Assembly: GCA_046261875.1 (NCBI GenBank)
Contig: JBHENW010000163.1
Location: 1-13,782 of the forward strand
DNA: 13,782 bases
From: JBHENW01 sp046261875
GTDB lineage: Bacteria > Acidobacteriota > Thermoanaerobaculia > UBA5066 > Gp7-AA6
Direction: 5' to 3'
In this document: positions 1 through 6,868 of the stretch, one piece after another
Layout of the letters: each line of letters starts with the position of its first letter
Numbering within the stretch: the first letter of the stretch is position 1
Position numbers and translations under genes: made by a program
The notes under the pieces: generated by a model
Databases searched by the model: none
What the model saw: only the letters and a program-made list of their open reading frames with translations
What the model was told of the DNA's origin: nothing

Positions 1-1
1 A

Positions 2-130
2 ATCCTTGCCGCCCGCGGGATCCGGGCGACCTTCTTCTTCACGTTCGGGCCGGACCGGTCGGGGGTCGCCGTGGCACGGATCTTCAAGAGGCCAGGCTTT
101 CTCGCGAGGATGGTCCGGAGCCGGGCGGCC
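2..130 (+). pseudogene. ArnD-like polysaccharide deacetylase fragment (both ends missing)
   Basis: Reading from base 2, the first 43 codons resemble the N-terminal region of ArnD, the NodB-family deacetylase that acts on undecaprenyl-phosphate 4-deoxy-4-formamido-L-arabinose in lipid A modification. The stretch GIRATFFFTFGPD, followed by RIFKRPGFLARMVRSRAAS, lines up with the ArnD pattern in which FF-x-x-GPDNMG is followed by FLWKML-R-NAAS. The 5' end lies outside the window. The similarity stops abruptly at about 124-130. From there a different frame encodes a transposase tail, so the catalytic His and Asp motifs further along the family are lost. This is a gene remnant cut by an insertion or deletion. 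The family assignment is fairly secure, but the exact substrate cannot be known from a fragment. Confidence 0.6.
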
Positions 131-258
131 TCAACTCGGTCATCCGGATGCTCAAGAAGCGAGCCTTCGGCTACCGCAGCTTCGAGAACTTCCGGACCGC
201 CGTCCTGTTCCACTGCGGCGGCCTATCCCTCTATCCGACTCGCCCGATTCCCGGATGA
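124..258 (+). mobile_element. ISL3-type transposase C-terminal remnant
   Basis: In the frame starting at base 1, the segment from about 124 to the TGA at 256-258 encodes LNSVIRMLKKRAFGYRSFENF followed by RTAVLFHCGGLSLYP. This matches the C-terminal end of DDE transposases of the ISL3 group, where a helix with K-RAxGYRxFENFR precedes a short tail after the catalytic core. Only about 40 residues remain and the DDE residues are absent, so it cannot be active. It abuts the ArnD-like fragment on its left with no spacer. Its stop codon overlaps the ATG of the broken VOC gene on its right (ATGA at 255-258). I saw no clear terminal inverted repeat beside it. Confidence 0.6.
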
Positions 259-673
259 ACCCCCTTTCTTCGCCGTCTCGGACCTGGAAAGGTCTCTTCG
301 TTTCTACGTCGACGGCCTCGGGTTCCGGATGACGAGAAGATGGGTGGACGAGGCAAGCTCCGCTGGTGCTGGCTCGAGCTGGGGCAAGCGGCCATCATGC
401 AGGAATTCCGTCGGGAAGGGCACGCCCCCTGGGTCCCCCCGGGAAAAGTCGGCGAGGGCGTCTCGATCTGCTTCATCTGCGAGGACGCGCTCGCCTTCTA
501 TCGCCAGGTTGAGATCGCGCGCGATCGACGCGGGCCGGCCCTTCGTCGGAAACGGGATGTGGGTGACCTCGCTCCGGGATCCCGACGGTTACCGGCTCGA
601 CTTCGAAAGCCTGACCGACGCGCCGGAGGAGACGCAGCTCGCCGAGCACGAACTGAGAGGGCTCGATCCGTGA
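255..673 (+). pseudogene. VOC (glyoxalase/bleomycin-resistance) protein, frameshifted
   Basis: Reading across three frames recovers a normal VOC-superfamily protein of about 138 residues. It starts at ATG 255 with MNPL, continues FFAVSDLERSLRFYVDGLGF, then WCWLELGQAAIMQEF, then GVSICFICEDALAFYRQV, and ends RPFVGNGMWVTSLRDPDGYR followed by LDFESLTD. These are the usual beta-alpha-beta-beta-beta units with the DPDGYRLDFES metal-site edge. The reading frame shifts by one base near 264 (next to a C5 run), near 352 (a GG where three G are needed) and between 508 and 515. All three are single-base events. The gene is therefore a recent pseudogene, or the sequence has errors here. Family members range from dioxygenases to glyoxalase I and antibiotic-binding proteins, so no substrate is proposed. 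Confidence 0.65.
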
Positions 674-1075
674 GAGCGTTCTGCGGATGCTGGCGGGCAC
701 CCTTTTCGCCCTCCCCCTGCGCGGGGAGCTGCCCCCGTCCGCCTACAGGGAGCAACAGGCGCGCGCCCCCGAGCACCTCGAGATCCAGGTCCTCTCGGTC
801 ACGCCTCGCGCAACCGAAGAGCCGGGGGGGTTCGGAGCGCGGTGCGCGCGGAGGCGAAGGTGGAGCGCGTCCACCGTTCGGCTTCCGGGCTCCGGGTCGG
901 CAGCGTGATCCGCATCCGCTACGAGCATGTCCGGCACAAGGAACCGATGGCCGGCCCGAGCGAGGTGCCGGCCCTGCGGCGCGGAGAACGGCCGCCTGCC
1001 TTTCTTTCGAGGGACCCGGAATCGGCAGAGTACCGTCCCGCGGCGGGGGGATACAGCTTCCGCGTGGTGAGCTGA
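670..1075 (+). pseudogene. small secreted conserved hypothetical protein, frameshifted
   Basis: A GTG at 670 overlaps the TGA of the VOC gene. The main frame then reads a hydrophobic segment (LRMLAGTLFALPL) that looks like a signal peptide. The mature part contains LEIQVLSVTPRATEEPG, then in another frame VRAEAKVERVHRSASGLRVG, SVIRIRYEHVRHKEPMAGPS and YRPAAGGYSFRVVS before TGA 1073-1075. The two halves join sensibly if one G is restored in the G7 run at 824-830. A second one-base gap at 679-680 would join the GTG start to the signal peptide; otherwise translation would have to begin at ATG 687. The alternation of charged and beta-branched residues suggests a small beta-rich exported domain. 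I recognise it as a recurring hypothetical protein type but know no function. Confidence 0.5.
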
Positions 1076-1078
1076 CGC

Positions 1079-2230
1079 CTACTGGAGCGGAAGGCGGCCG
1101 GCGAAGCCCTCTTCGTATCCGTGGAAGTACTCGAGCGAGGTCTCCGGATACTTCCAGCAGTAGTACCCGGCTCCGGAATCGAAGTCCACCAGCCAGAGCC
1201 CTTTGATCTCCGCGCCGAGCGACAGGACCTCCTTGGCCCAGTCGCGTACGACGACCTGGCGCTGCTCTTCCGCTCCGATCGCGTCGCCGAGGCGGGCGTA
1301 ACGGAACACGGCGTCGGAGGTGAGCTCCTTGACCCGCGGAAGCACCGTGCGCGCTTCGTCCAGCGTGAAGACTTTCTTCTCCGCCGGGCGCACCAGCTCG
1401 GCGCCCCCGGAGGGAAGGGACTGCTCCCGCAGGACGCCGATGAGCTTCTCCACGGCTTCGACGTCCTCGCCAGTCGCCGACGTCACGTACTCCTCCAGCG
1501 CGGCGAGCGCTTCCTGAGGCCGTCCCGCCTTGAGCAGGACGAGGCCGCGCTCGCGCAGAAAGCCTTTCTCCTCGGGATCGAGCATCTCGGCGAGCTCGAG
1601 GGCGGCCAGAGAGTCGGCGTAGCGGTTGCGCCGCTCGTAGGAGCGGCGCAGGTTGAAGAGCATCCGCGTCAGGATCGAGCGCGGCGCGTCGGGAAGGAAG
1701 GCTTCCTCGGGCAGCTCCACGGCGGAGCCGAAGAGGGAGCTGACGCGCTGCGCGAGCGAATCCGAGTCGGTCAGGATTCCTCCGTCGAACGGATCGAGGA
1801 ACTGGTCCTCCGGAAGGTCCGGTCCGCCGACGACGAAGTGCCCGGGCAGCCCGACCCCCAGCAGGCGCAGGCCGGAGCGCAGGGCGACCTCGACGGTGAC
1901 GACCGAGAGCGTGATCGGGAGGCCGCGCCGGGTCGCGAGCACCCGGGCGACGGACGAGTTGGATGGATCGTCATAGCTCTCCGTGTCCCCCCGCAGGCCT
2001 TCCTCCTCGAAGAGCACCGTCCGCAAGGCCGTCAGGCGGTCCCCGCCGCCTGCCGACGCCCGGCGGACGCGGGCGGCGAGCTCCTCGACCTTTTTCCTCG
2101 CGGCGTTCAGGTCCTCGGCGGGGTCGATCAGCTCGGCGACGAAGAGCGCGCCTTCGAAGACGTCGTGCGCGCCGCCCCGGGCGAAAGCGCGGAACCGTTC
2201 CCGAAGGTCGTCCCCCCCCGCCAGCGTCAA
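1079..2230 (-). CDS. SirB1-family transglutaminase-like protein fused to TPR and DUF2203
   Basis: This 383-residue protein combines two families. Residues about 60-210 are the SirB1 / Transglut_core2 domain, with YDDPSNSS, then RRGLPITLSVVTVEVALRSG (102-120), LPGHFVVG (128-135) and FLDPFDGG (144-151). Residues about 195-270 form TPR-like helices (YADSLAALELAEMLDPE, then KAGRPQEALAALEEYV). Residues 288-381 are DUF2203, with FTLDEARTVLPRVKEL and the closing block LGAEIKGLWLVDF, CWK, FHGYEEGFAGRLPL. The biochemical role of both families is poorly defined. The gene follows the O-methyltransferase with a TTGA stop/start overlap, so the two are translationally coupled. The TTG at 2230 lies only 1 nt after a GGGAGG Shine-Dalgarno, so a CTG at 2224, spaced 7 nt, is a possible alternative start. 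Confidence 0.85.
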   Translation of the reverse strand: MTLAGGDDLRERFRAFARGGAHDVFEGALFVAELIDPAEDLNAARKKVEELAARVRRASAGGGDRLTALRTVLFEEEGLRGDTESYDDPSNSSVARVLATRRGLPITLSVVTVEVALRSGLRLLGVGLPGHFVVGGPDLPEDQFLDPFDGGILTDSDSLAQRVSSLFGSAVELPEEAFLPDAPRSILTRMLFNLRRSYERRNRYADSLAALELAEMLDPEEKGFLRERGLVLLKAGRPQEALAALEEYVTSATGEDVEAVEKLIGVLREQSLPSGGAELVRPAEKKVFTLDEARTVLPRVKELTSDAVFRYARLGDAIGAEEQRQVVVRDWAKEVLSLGAEIKGLWLVDFDSGAGYYCWKYPETSLEYFHGYEEGFAGRLPLQ

Positions 2231-2862
2231 GCCTCCCGGCGCGCGATGGCGACCCCGTCGCGCAGGGGAACGATCACGCTGCGGAAATCGGACCGCCCGA
2301 AGAGCCGCCGGTTGAACTCCCGGATCCCTTCCGTCGCCCGGTCGTTCTGACCGGGATCGACGACTTTTCCGGACCAGAGCACGTTGTCGGCCAGGAGATA
2401 TCCGCCCGGCCGGACCCGCGGGGCGGCCGCGGCCAGGGCCCGCGGGTAGTCGTGCTTGTCGATGTCCACGAAGATGACGTCGAAGTCGCCTTCGGAGGCC
2501 TCCAGCGCCGCCACCGCTTCCCCGACCCGCATTTCGACGCGATCCGTCAGGTTCAACCGCTCGAGATACCCCGCGGCTTCCCGGGCGTTCTCCGCGCTGC
2601 CGTCCGTGTAGAAGACCACCCCGCCGGGTCCGACGGCGCGGGCGAAGGAAACGGTCGAATAGCCGATGGCGCTCCCGAGCTCGAAGACGCGCTGCGCCCC
2701 GATGGAGGAAGCGAGCATCCCGAGCAGGGCCGCGACGGCGGGTCCGACGATCGGGATGCCGCGGCGTTCGGCTTCGTGCTCCATCTCCCGGAGCACGGCG
2801 TCGCGGGGAGGGATCAGGTCGAGGACGTACCGGTCGAGCTCGGGAGACACCAGCGGAACCAC
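2227..2862 (-). CDS. class I SAM-dependent O-methyltransferase (Methyltransf_3 family)
   Basis: This 211-residue protein has the size and layout of the catechol/caffeoyl-CoA-like O-methyltransferases that transfer a methyl group from SAM to a hydroxyl in a metal-dependent reaction. Motif I is VFELGSAIGYSTVSFA (59-74). The acidic strand after it is FYTDGSAEN (84-92). The metal-binding region is DVIFVDIDKHDYP (128-140), and LLADNVLWSGKV (156-167) supplies the Asp-Asn pair. These residues are all present, so the enzyme should be active; its substrate is unknown. The GTG start at 2862 follows a TAGAAT hexamer at 2877-2872 by 9 nt, with AGGAG between them. It is the first gene of a two-gene operon with the SirB1-DUF2203 protein and diverges from the M20 amidohydrolase. 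Confidence 0.9.
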   Translation of the reverse strand: MVPLVSPELDRYVLDLIPPRDAVLREMEHEAERRGIPIVGPAVAALLGMLASSIGAQRVFELGSAIGYSTVSFARAVGPGGVVFYTDGSAENAREAAGYLERLNLTDRVEMRVGEAVAALEASEGDFDVIFVDIDKHDYPRALAAAAPRVRPGGYLLADNVLWSGKVVDPGQNDRATEGIREFNRRLFGRSDFRSVIVPLRDGVAIARREA

Positions 2863-2871
2863 GGAGCTCCT

Positions 2872-2877
2872 ATTCTA
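2872..2877 (-). promoter_or_regulatory. -10 element of the O-methyltransferase operon
   Basis: The minus strand reads TAGAAT, 9 nt before the GTG at 2862. Transcription starting 6-8 nt downstream would leave a leader of only 1-3 nt. No convincing -35 was found. The position is what is seen; promoter function is inferred. Confidence 0.5.
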
Positions 2878-2912
2878 TGAACGCGCCGGGAGGAGCGCTT
2901 CCGCACGGTTCT

Positions 2913-2918
2913 TATAAT
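2913..2918 (+). promoter_or_regulatory. -10 element (TATAAT) of the M20 amidohydrolase
   Basis: A perfect TATAAT lies 6 nt before the GTG at 2925, which puts the expected transcription start on or next to the start codon. No good -35 lies 16-18 nt upstream. The hexamer argues against the upstream in-frame ATG at 2877, which would lie before the promoter. Confidence 0.6.
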
Positions 2919-2924
2919 CCGGGC

Positions 2925-4103
2925 GTGCCTCTTCCGCCCTCCCGTCTCTCCCGGCTGCTCGAGGCATTTCCGGCGGACGAGCTGTCACGGCTCGTGGAGA
3001 CCCGGAGGGACCTGCACCGGTTCCCCGAGCTGGCCTTCGAGGAGCGCCGGACGGCGGGGCGCGCCGCGGACCGGCTGCGGGTGGCCGGCCTCTCCCCGCG
3101 GGAAGGGGTCGGCCGGACGGGCGTGACGGCCGACCACGGGACCGGAAGGACGCGGCTGCTCCTCCGGGCCGACATGGACGGCCTCCCGCTCGAGGAAGCC
3201 ACGGGAGCGCCTTACGCCTCGGAGAACGGCGGCCGCATGCACGCGTGCGGGCACGACGGTCACGTCGCGATCGGCCTGCAGGCCGCCGACCGGCTCGTCC
3301 GGGCGCCGGCGGCGGCGCCAGTCCGCTTCCTCTTTCAGCCGGCCGAGGAAGGCGCGGGCGGCGCCCAGGAATGCGTGCGCGACGGCGTGCTCGAGGGGGT
3401 CCAAGCGGCTTTCGGCCTGCACCTCTGGAACCAGATGCCGCTCGGCAAGGTCGGCGTCAACCGCGGAGCCCTGATGGCGGCGGTGGACGATTTCACGATC
3501 GACGTGGAGAGCCGCGGGGGACACGGCGCGGCGCCGCACGAGACCGCCGACCCCATCCTCGCCGCCGCGCGGATCGTCGAAGCGCTCCAGAGCCTCGTGG
3601 CCCGCGAGATCTCACCCCTGGACTCCGCCGTCGTCACCGTCGGGAGCATCCACGGCGGCAGCGCCTTCAACATCATCCCGAGCTCGGTGCGCTTGACCGG
3701 CACGGCCCGGTCCTTCACGGAGGCCACGGGCCGCGCCCTTCCCGAGAAGATGGAGCGGATCGTGTCCGGCACCGCGGCGGCCTCGGGCGTACGCGCCCGA
3801 CTCGATTACCGCCGGGTCAACCGCGCGACCGTGAACGACCCCGGGATGGCGGAGATCGTGATCGCAGTCGCCCGAGAGCTGCTCGGCGAGGAGAACGTCG
3901 AGACGGACACCCGGACGCTGGGCGGGGAAGACATGTCCGTGTATCTCGACCAGGTGCCCGGCTGCTTCTTCTTCGTGGGTTCCGCGCCCGACGGTGAGCA
4001 TCGCCCGCATCATTCGCCCGTCTTCGACATCGACGAACGGGCGCTCGCCGTGGGAACCGCCCTGCTCGAGGCTGTCGCTCGGGAAGCGGCCTCGCAGCTC
4101 TGA
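2925..4103 (+). CDS. M20 family amidohydrolase (N-acyl amino acid / hippurate hydrolase type)
   Basis: This 392-residue metallohydrolase belongs to peptidase family M20D, whose members remove acyl groups from N-acyl or aromatic-acyl amino acids, indole-3-acetyl conjugates and similar amides. Visible motifs are DLHRFPELAFEE (29-40), RADMDGLPLEE (81-91) and the metal site MHACGHDGH (105-113). They continue with FQPAEEGAGG (137-146), GLHLWN (164-169) with its ligand His, the dimerisation-domain RGGHGAAPHETADP, and LGGEDMSVYL and HHSPVFDID near the C-terminus. All expected ligands are present. No signal peptide is seen, so it is probably cytoplasmic. A longer in-frame start at 2877 exists, but it precedes a perfect TATAAT at 2913-2918, so GTG 2925 is preferred. 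A symporter gene follows after 18 nt, which suggests uptake of its substrate or product. Confidence 0.92.
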   Translation: MPLPPSRLSRLLEAFPADELSRLVETRRDLHRFPELAFEERRTAGRAADRLRVAGLSPREGVGRTGVTADHGTGRTRLLLRADMDGLPLEEATGAPYASENGGRMHACGHDGHVAIGLQAADRLVRAPAAAPVRFLFQPAEEGAGGAQECVRDGVLEGVQAAFGLHLWNQMPLGKVGVNRGALMAAVDDFTIDVESRGGHGAAPHETADPILAAARIVEALQSLVAREISPLDSAVVTVGSIHGGSAFNIIPSSVRLTGTARSFTEATGRALPEKMERIVSGTAAASGVRARLDYRRVNRATVNDPGMAEIVIAVARELLGEENVETDTRTLGGEDMSVYLDQVPGCFFFVGSAPDGEHRPHHSPVFDIDERALAVGTALLEAVAREAASQL

Positions 4104-4121
4104 GACGGCGCACCGCTTCCC

Positions 4122-5513
4122 GTGGCGCTGCTCACGCTTCTCTTTCTCGGCGCGTATCTCGCCGCCGTCCTCGCCATCGGCTTCTTCTGGCGCCGCCGGG
4201 CGGGACGCGACGAGGCGTCGTACTTCGCGGCCGACCGCTCCCTGACGACGTTCTGGGGCTTCGTGGGGCTCGCCTCGCTAACGACCGGGGGGTCCACGAC
4301 GATCGCCCTCGCGGCCTTCGTCTACACCCACGGGCTCGCGGGGATCTGGCTGGATCTGGCCGGGGCACTCGGGCTCCTGTTACTCGGCCTCTTTCTCGCC
4401 GCCCGGATCCGAAGGGAAGGGGCCATCACGCTGCCGGAGATCATCGGCCGCTATTACGGGCGGATCGCGAGGCGCGCGGCGGCGCTTCTCGTCCTCGCGT
4501 CGGAGATCGCCTGGTTCGCGCTGCTCGTGACGGCGACCCAGCTCGTGCTCACCTCCGCGCTCGGCGTCTCGGCGCTGCCGGCGATCGTGGGGGCGACCGC
4601 GGTGTTCGTGGCTTACACCTCTCTGGGCGGCCACTTCGCGGTCGTCCGCACGGACCTTCTCCAGTACGGGTTGATGGTCGTCGGCATCCTCGGCGTCGCG
4701 CTCGTCTCCGCGCTGACGGGTTCCGGGGGGCTCGACGGCCTGCCGCCGGAAGCCTGGAGATTCCCGACGGCGCCGACACTCGGGGCCGGTGACGTCGCGG
4801 CGCTGCTCGTGCTCGTCGGCCTGCCGCACCTGATCGGCAGCGACATCACCTTGAAGCTCCTCTCCTGCCGCGACGAAGGGACGGCCCGCCGCGCGGCCCT
4901 CCTGGCCGCCGTCTCCAAGGTCGCTTTCGGGGGCGCCGTCGCCGCGATCGCGCTCGCCGCGCGCAAAGCGCTCGCTCCCCTGGACCCTGAACGGGCGCTG
5001 CCGGAAGCGATCCTGGCTTTCGCGCCTCCCGCCCTCGCGGCGCTCGTCGTCGTGTCGCTCGTCGCGACCATGCAGACCTCGGCCGACACCGTGCTGCTCT
5101 CGGCGGCCGCGGTGACGGTGCGGGACCTCGCACCCCCGGGCAGACCGGACGCGGCGATCCGAACGGCGCGCCTGCTCGCCCCGATCTACGGCGCCCTGGG
5201 TCTCCTCGTGGCGCTGGCGCTCGATCGGAAAATCGTGGACGTGCTCAAGCTCGGGTACTCGATCTTCGCGGCGGGCCTCATTCTGCCGGTCCTTTTCGCT
5301 CTGCTTCCCGGGCGGTTCCGGCCGCAGCCGGCCGGAGCGATCGCGGCCATGATCGGCGGTGGGACGGTCGCGGCGATCGGACGCTTCCTTCCCGAGATCG
5401 TCCGGGGGCGGGACCCGGTGCTCGCGGGGACCGCGGTCAACCTCGCCCTGCTGCTCGCGTCATTTCTCCTCCCGAGGCGGCCGGAACCGGGCCGGCGGGA
5501 GGCGGCGGTCTGA
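4122..5513 (+). CDS. sodium:solute symporter (SSS family)
   Basis: This 463-residue membrane protein of the SSS/SLC5-like family should import an organic solute with sodium. About a dozen hydrophobic segments run through its length. Family marks are SLTTGGSTTIALAAF (52-66), LPEIIGRYYG (104-113) and the signature TSLGGHFAVVRTDLLQYG (166-183). MQTSADTVLLSAA (317-329) corresponds to the transmembrane segment that normally contributes to the sodium site. The substrate is not readable from sequence. The GTG start is 18 nt after the stop of the M20 amidohydrolase, with no Shine-Dalgarno or -10 in between, so it is probably co-transcribed. An amino acid or acyl amino acid substrate would fit that neighbour but is only inferred. 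Confidence 0.88.
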   Translation: MALLTLLFLGAYLAAVLAIGFFWRRRAGRDEASYFAADRSLTTFWGFVGLASLTTGGSTTIALAAFVYTHGLAGIWLDLAGALGLLLLGLFLAARIRREGAITLPEIIGRYYGRIARRAAALLVLASEIAWFALLVTATQLVLTSALGVSALPAIVGATAVFVAYTSLGGHFAVVRTDLLQYGLMVVGILGVALVSALTGSGGLDGLPPEAWRFPTAPTLGAGDVAALLVLVGLPHLIGSDITLKLLSCRDEGTARRAALLAAVSKVAFGGAVAAIALAARKALAPLDPERALPEAILAFAPPALAALVVVSLVATMQTSADTVLLSAAAVTVRDLAPPGRPDAAIRTARLLAPIYGALGLLVALALDRKIVDVLKLGYSIFAAGLILPVLFALLPGRFRPQPAGAIAAMIGGGTVAAIGRFLPEIVRGRDPVLAGTAVNLALLLASFLLPRRPEPGRREAAV

Positions 5514-5587
5514 GCCCTCCGAAGCCATCCGGCGAATCCTCCGGAACGCATCCGGAGTTCCTGAAGCAGGGGGGCCCCCACCTCGGG

Positions 5588-6826
5588 ATGGCTCCGCCGC
5601 GCGGGGCCGAAGGGCCGCGCCCGGGGATGTTCGCGTCGCTTTCCCACCGCGACTTCCGCCGCTACTGGATCGGGCTCTTCTTCTCCAACGTCGGAAGCTG
5701 GATGCAGACCGTCGCCCAGGGCTGGCTCGTGCTCCGGCTCTCCCACTCGGCATTCCTGCTCGGCGCCATCGCCTTCGCCGGGTCCATACCGAGCCTGCTC
5801 CTCGCGCCGGTCGCGGGGGTCATCGCCGACCGGGGAGACCGGCGCCGCATCCTCATCAGCACCCAGATCGTGCTCGCCACCGGAGCGCTCGTGCTCGCGG
5901 CCGCGACGGGCTTCGGTTTCGTGACCGTGCCGTTGATTGCCGCGGTCGCCCTCTCCAACGGCATCGCCAATGCCCTGACGACCCCCTCGCACCAGTCGCT
6001 TTTCCTCGATCTCGTCGGCCGACGGGACCTCATGAACGCGATCGCGCTCAACTCGATGCAGTTCAACCTCTCGCGCATCGTCGGGCCGGCGCTCGCCGGC
6101 TTCACGATCGCCTCGCTGGGGGAGACGGCCTGCTTTCTCGTCAACGCGGTCTCCTACGTCGGGATCCTCGTTCCGCTCGCCACGCTCGCCCCGCTCCCGG
6201 CCGCGGCCCACGCGCGCTCACGCGGCGCGTGGGTGGAGCTGCGAGCCGGCCTGCGCTTCGCGCAACGGGACGCGCTGCTCCCGTCGCTGCTCGTGATGTG
6301 CGCGGCCATGGCCATCTTCGGCACGCCGGCGGTCACTCTGGCACCCGTCCTGGCGCGTGAGCTGCTCGGCGTGGGACCCGAGGGGCTCGGCGGGATGCTG
6401 TCGGCCGTCGGGATCGGCGCGGTCGTGACGGCTCTCGCCCTCGCGTCGCGGGGCGACTTCCCGCACAAAGGGCGCGCCGTCGTCGTCGCGGCGGTGGCCT
6501 TCGCCGTCTCACTCGCCGCCCTGGCGGCGTCGCGGTGGTACGTCCTGTCGCTCGCCGCGCTGGCGCTCCTCGGCGCCGCGATGATGTCGAGCTCCTCGCT
6601 GATCAATACGCTGATGCAGAAGCGGGCGCCCGACCGGATGCGCGGCCGCGTGATCGCGCTCTACGTGCTCGCGTGGCTCGGCCTCGTTCCCTTCGGGAAT
6701 CTCCTCGCCGGCGCCGTCGCCGAGCGATACGGGGCGGCCATGTCGCTCTGGGCGGGCGCCGCCGGAATCGCGATGACGACGCTGCTCGTTCAGCTGCTCC
6801 GGCCGGTCCGCGCGAGCGCGGCCTGA
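5588..6826 (+). CDS. MFS transporter, EntS-like (MFS_3) exporter
   Basis: This 412-residue, 12-segment major facilitator protein has the profile of the EntS/MFS_3 group, whose members export siderophores, drugs or other small molecules. It begins with a cytoplasmic lead-in (FASLSHRDFRRYWIGLFFSN) and QTVAQGWLVLRLSHSAFLLG. The MFS loop motif is VIADRGDRRRIL, followed by TTPSHQSLFLDLVGRRDLMN and SMQFNLSRIVGPALAG. The C-terminal half contains MMSSSSLINTLMQKRAPDRM and RGRVIALYVLAWLGLVPFGN. The cargo is not known. ATG 5588 gives a 13-residue extension before ATG 5627, which is an equally good start by alignment. The gene is 74 nt after the symporter and may be the last gene of that operon. No terminator is evident on either side. 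Confidence 0.87.
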   Translation: MAPPRGAEGPRPGMFASLSHRDFRRYWIGLFFSNVGSWMQTVAQGWLVLRLSHSAFLLGAIAFAGSIPSLLLAPVAGVIADRGDRRRILISTQIVLATGALVLAAATGFGFVTVPLIAAVALSNGIANALTTPSHQSLFLDLVGRRDLMNAIALNSMQFNLSRIVGPALAGFTIASLGETACFLVNAVSYVGILVPLATLAPLPAAAHARSRGAWVELRAGLRFAQRDALLPSLLVMCAAMAIFGTPAVTLAPVLARELLGVGPEGLGGMLSAVGIGAVVTALALASRGDFPHKGRAVVVAAVAFAVSLAALAASRWYVLSLAALALLGAAMMSSSSLINTLMQKRAPDRMRGRVIALYVLAWLGLVPFGNLLAGAVAERYGAAMSLWAGAAGIAMTTLLVQLLRPVRASAA

Positions 6827-6850
6827 TGCGCCGGCCGCCGCGGCCGCTGC

Positions 6851-6856
6851 TATGAT
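6851..6856 (+). promoter_or_regulatory. -10 element (TATGAT) of the secreted-protein operon
   Basis: TATGAT sits 12 nt before the ATG at 6869, so the predicted leader is about 5-6 nt. There is no Shine-Dalgarno in that interval (TCCCGGTCCGCG). A -35 was not recognised. Confidence 0.45.
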
Positions 6857-6868
6857 TCCCGGTCCGCG

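Noticed and set aside
1121..2350. Long plus-strand open frame of 409 codons opposite the SirB1-DUF2203 gene
   Set aside because: The translation is compositionally odd and has no domain, while the minus strand holds clear SirB1, DUF2203 and methyltransferase motifs. Long antisense frames are expected at this GC content.
5525..5537. Eleven-base match (CCATCCGGCGA) to the arm of the hairpin at 13150
   Set aside because: A single short GC-rich match within 13.8 kb is expected by chance, and no dyad accompanies it here.
5539..5557. Inverted repeat CTCCGG / CCGGAG between the symporter and MFS genes
   Set aside because: Only 6 bp with no T-run; weak hairpins of this kind occur by chance in GC-rich DNA.
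5186..6211. Minus-strand open frame of 341 codons opposite the symporter and MFS genes
   Set aside because: The product is rich in Arg, Glu and Gly without any motif, and it lies opposite clear membrane-protein codons.
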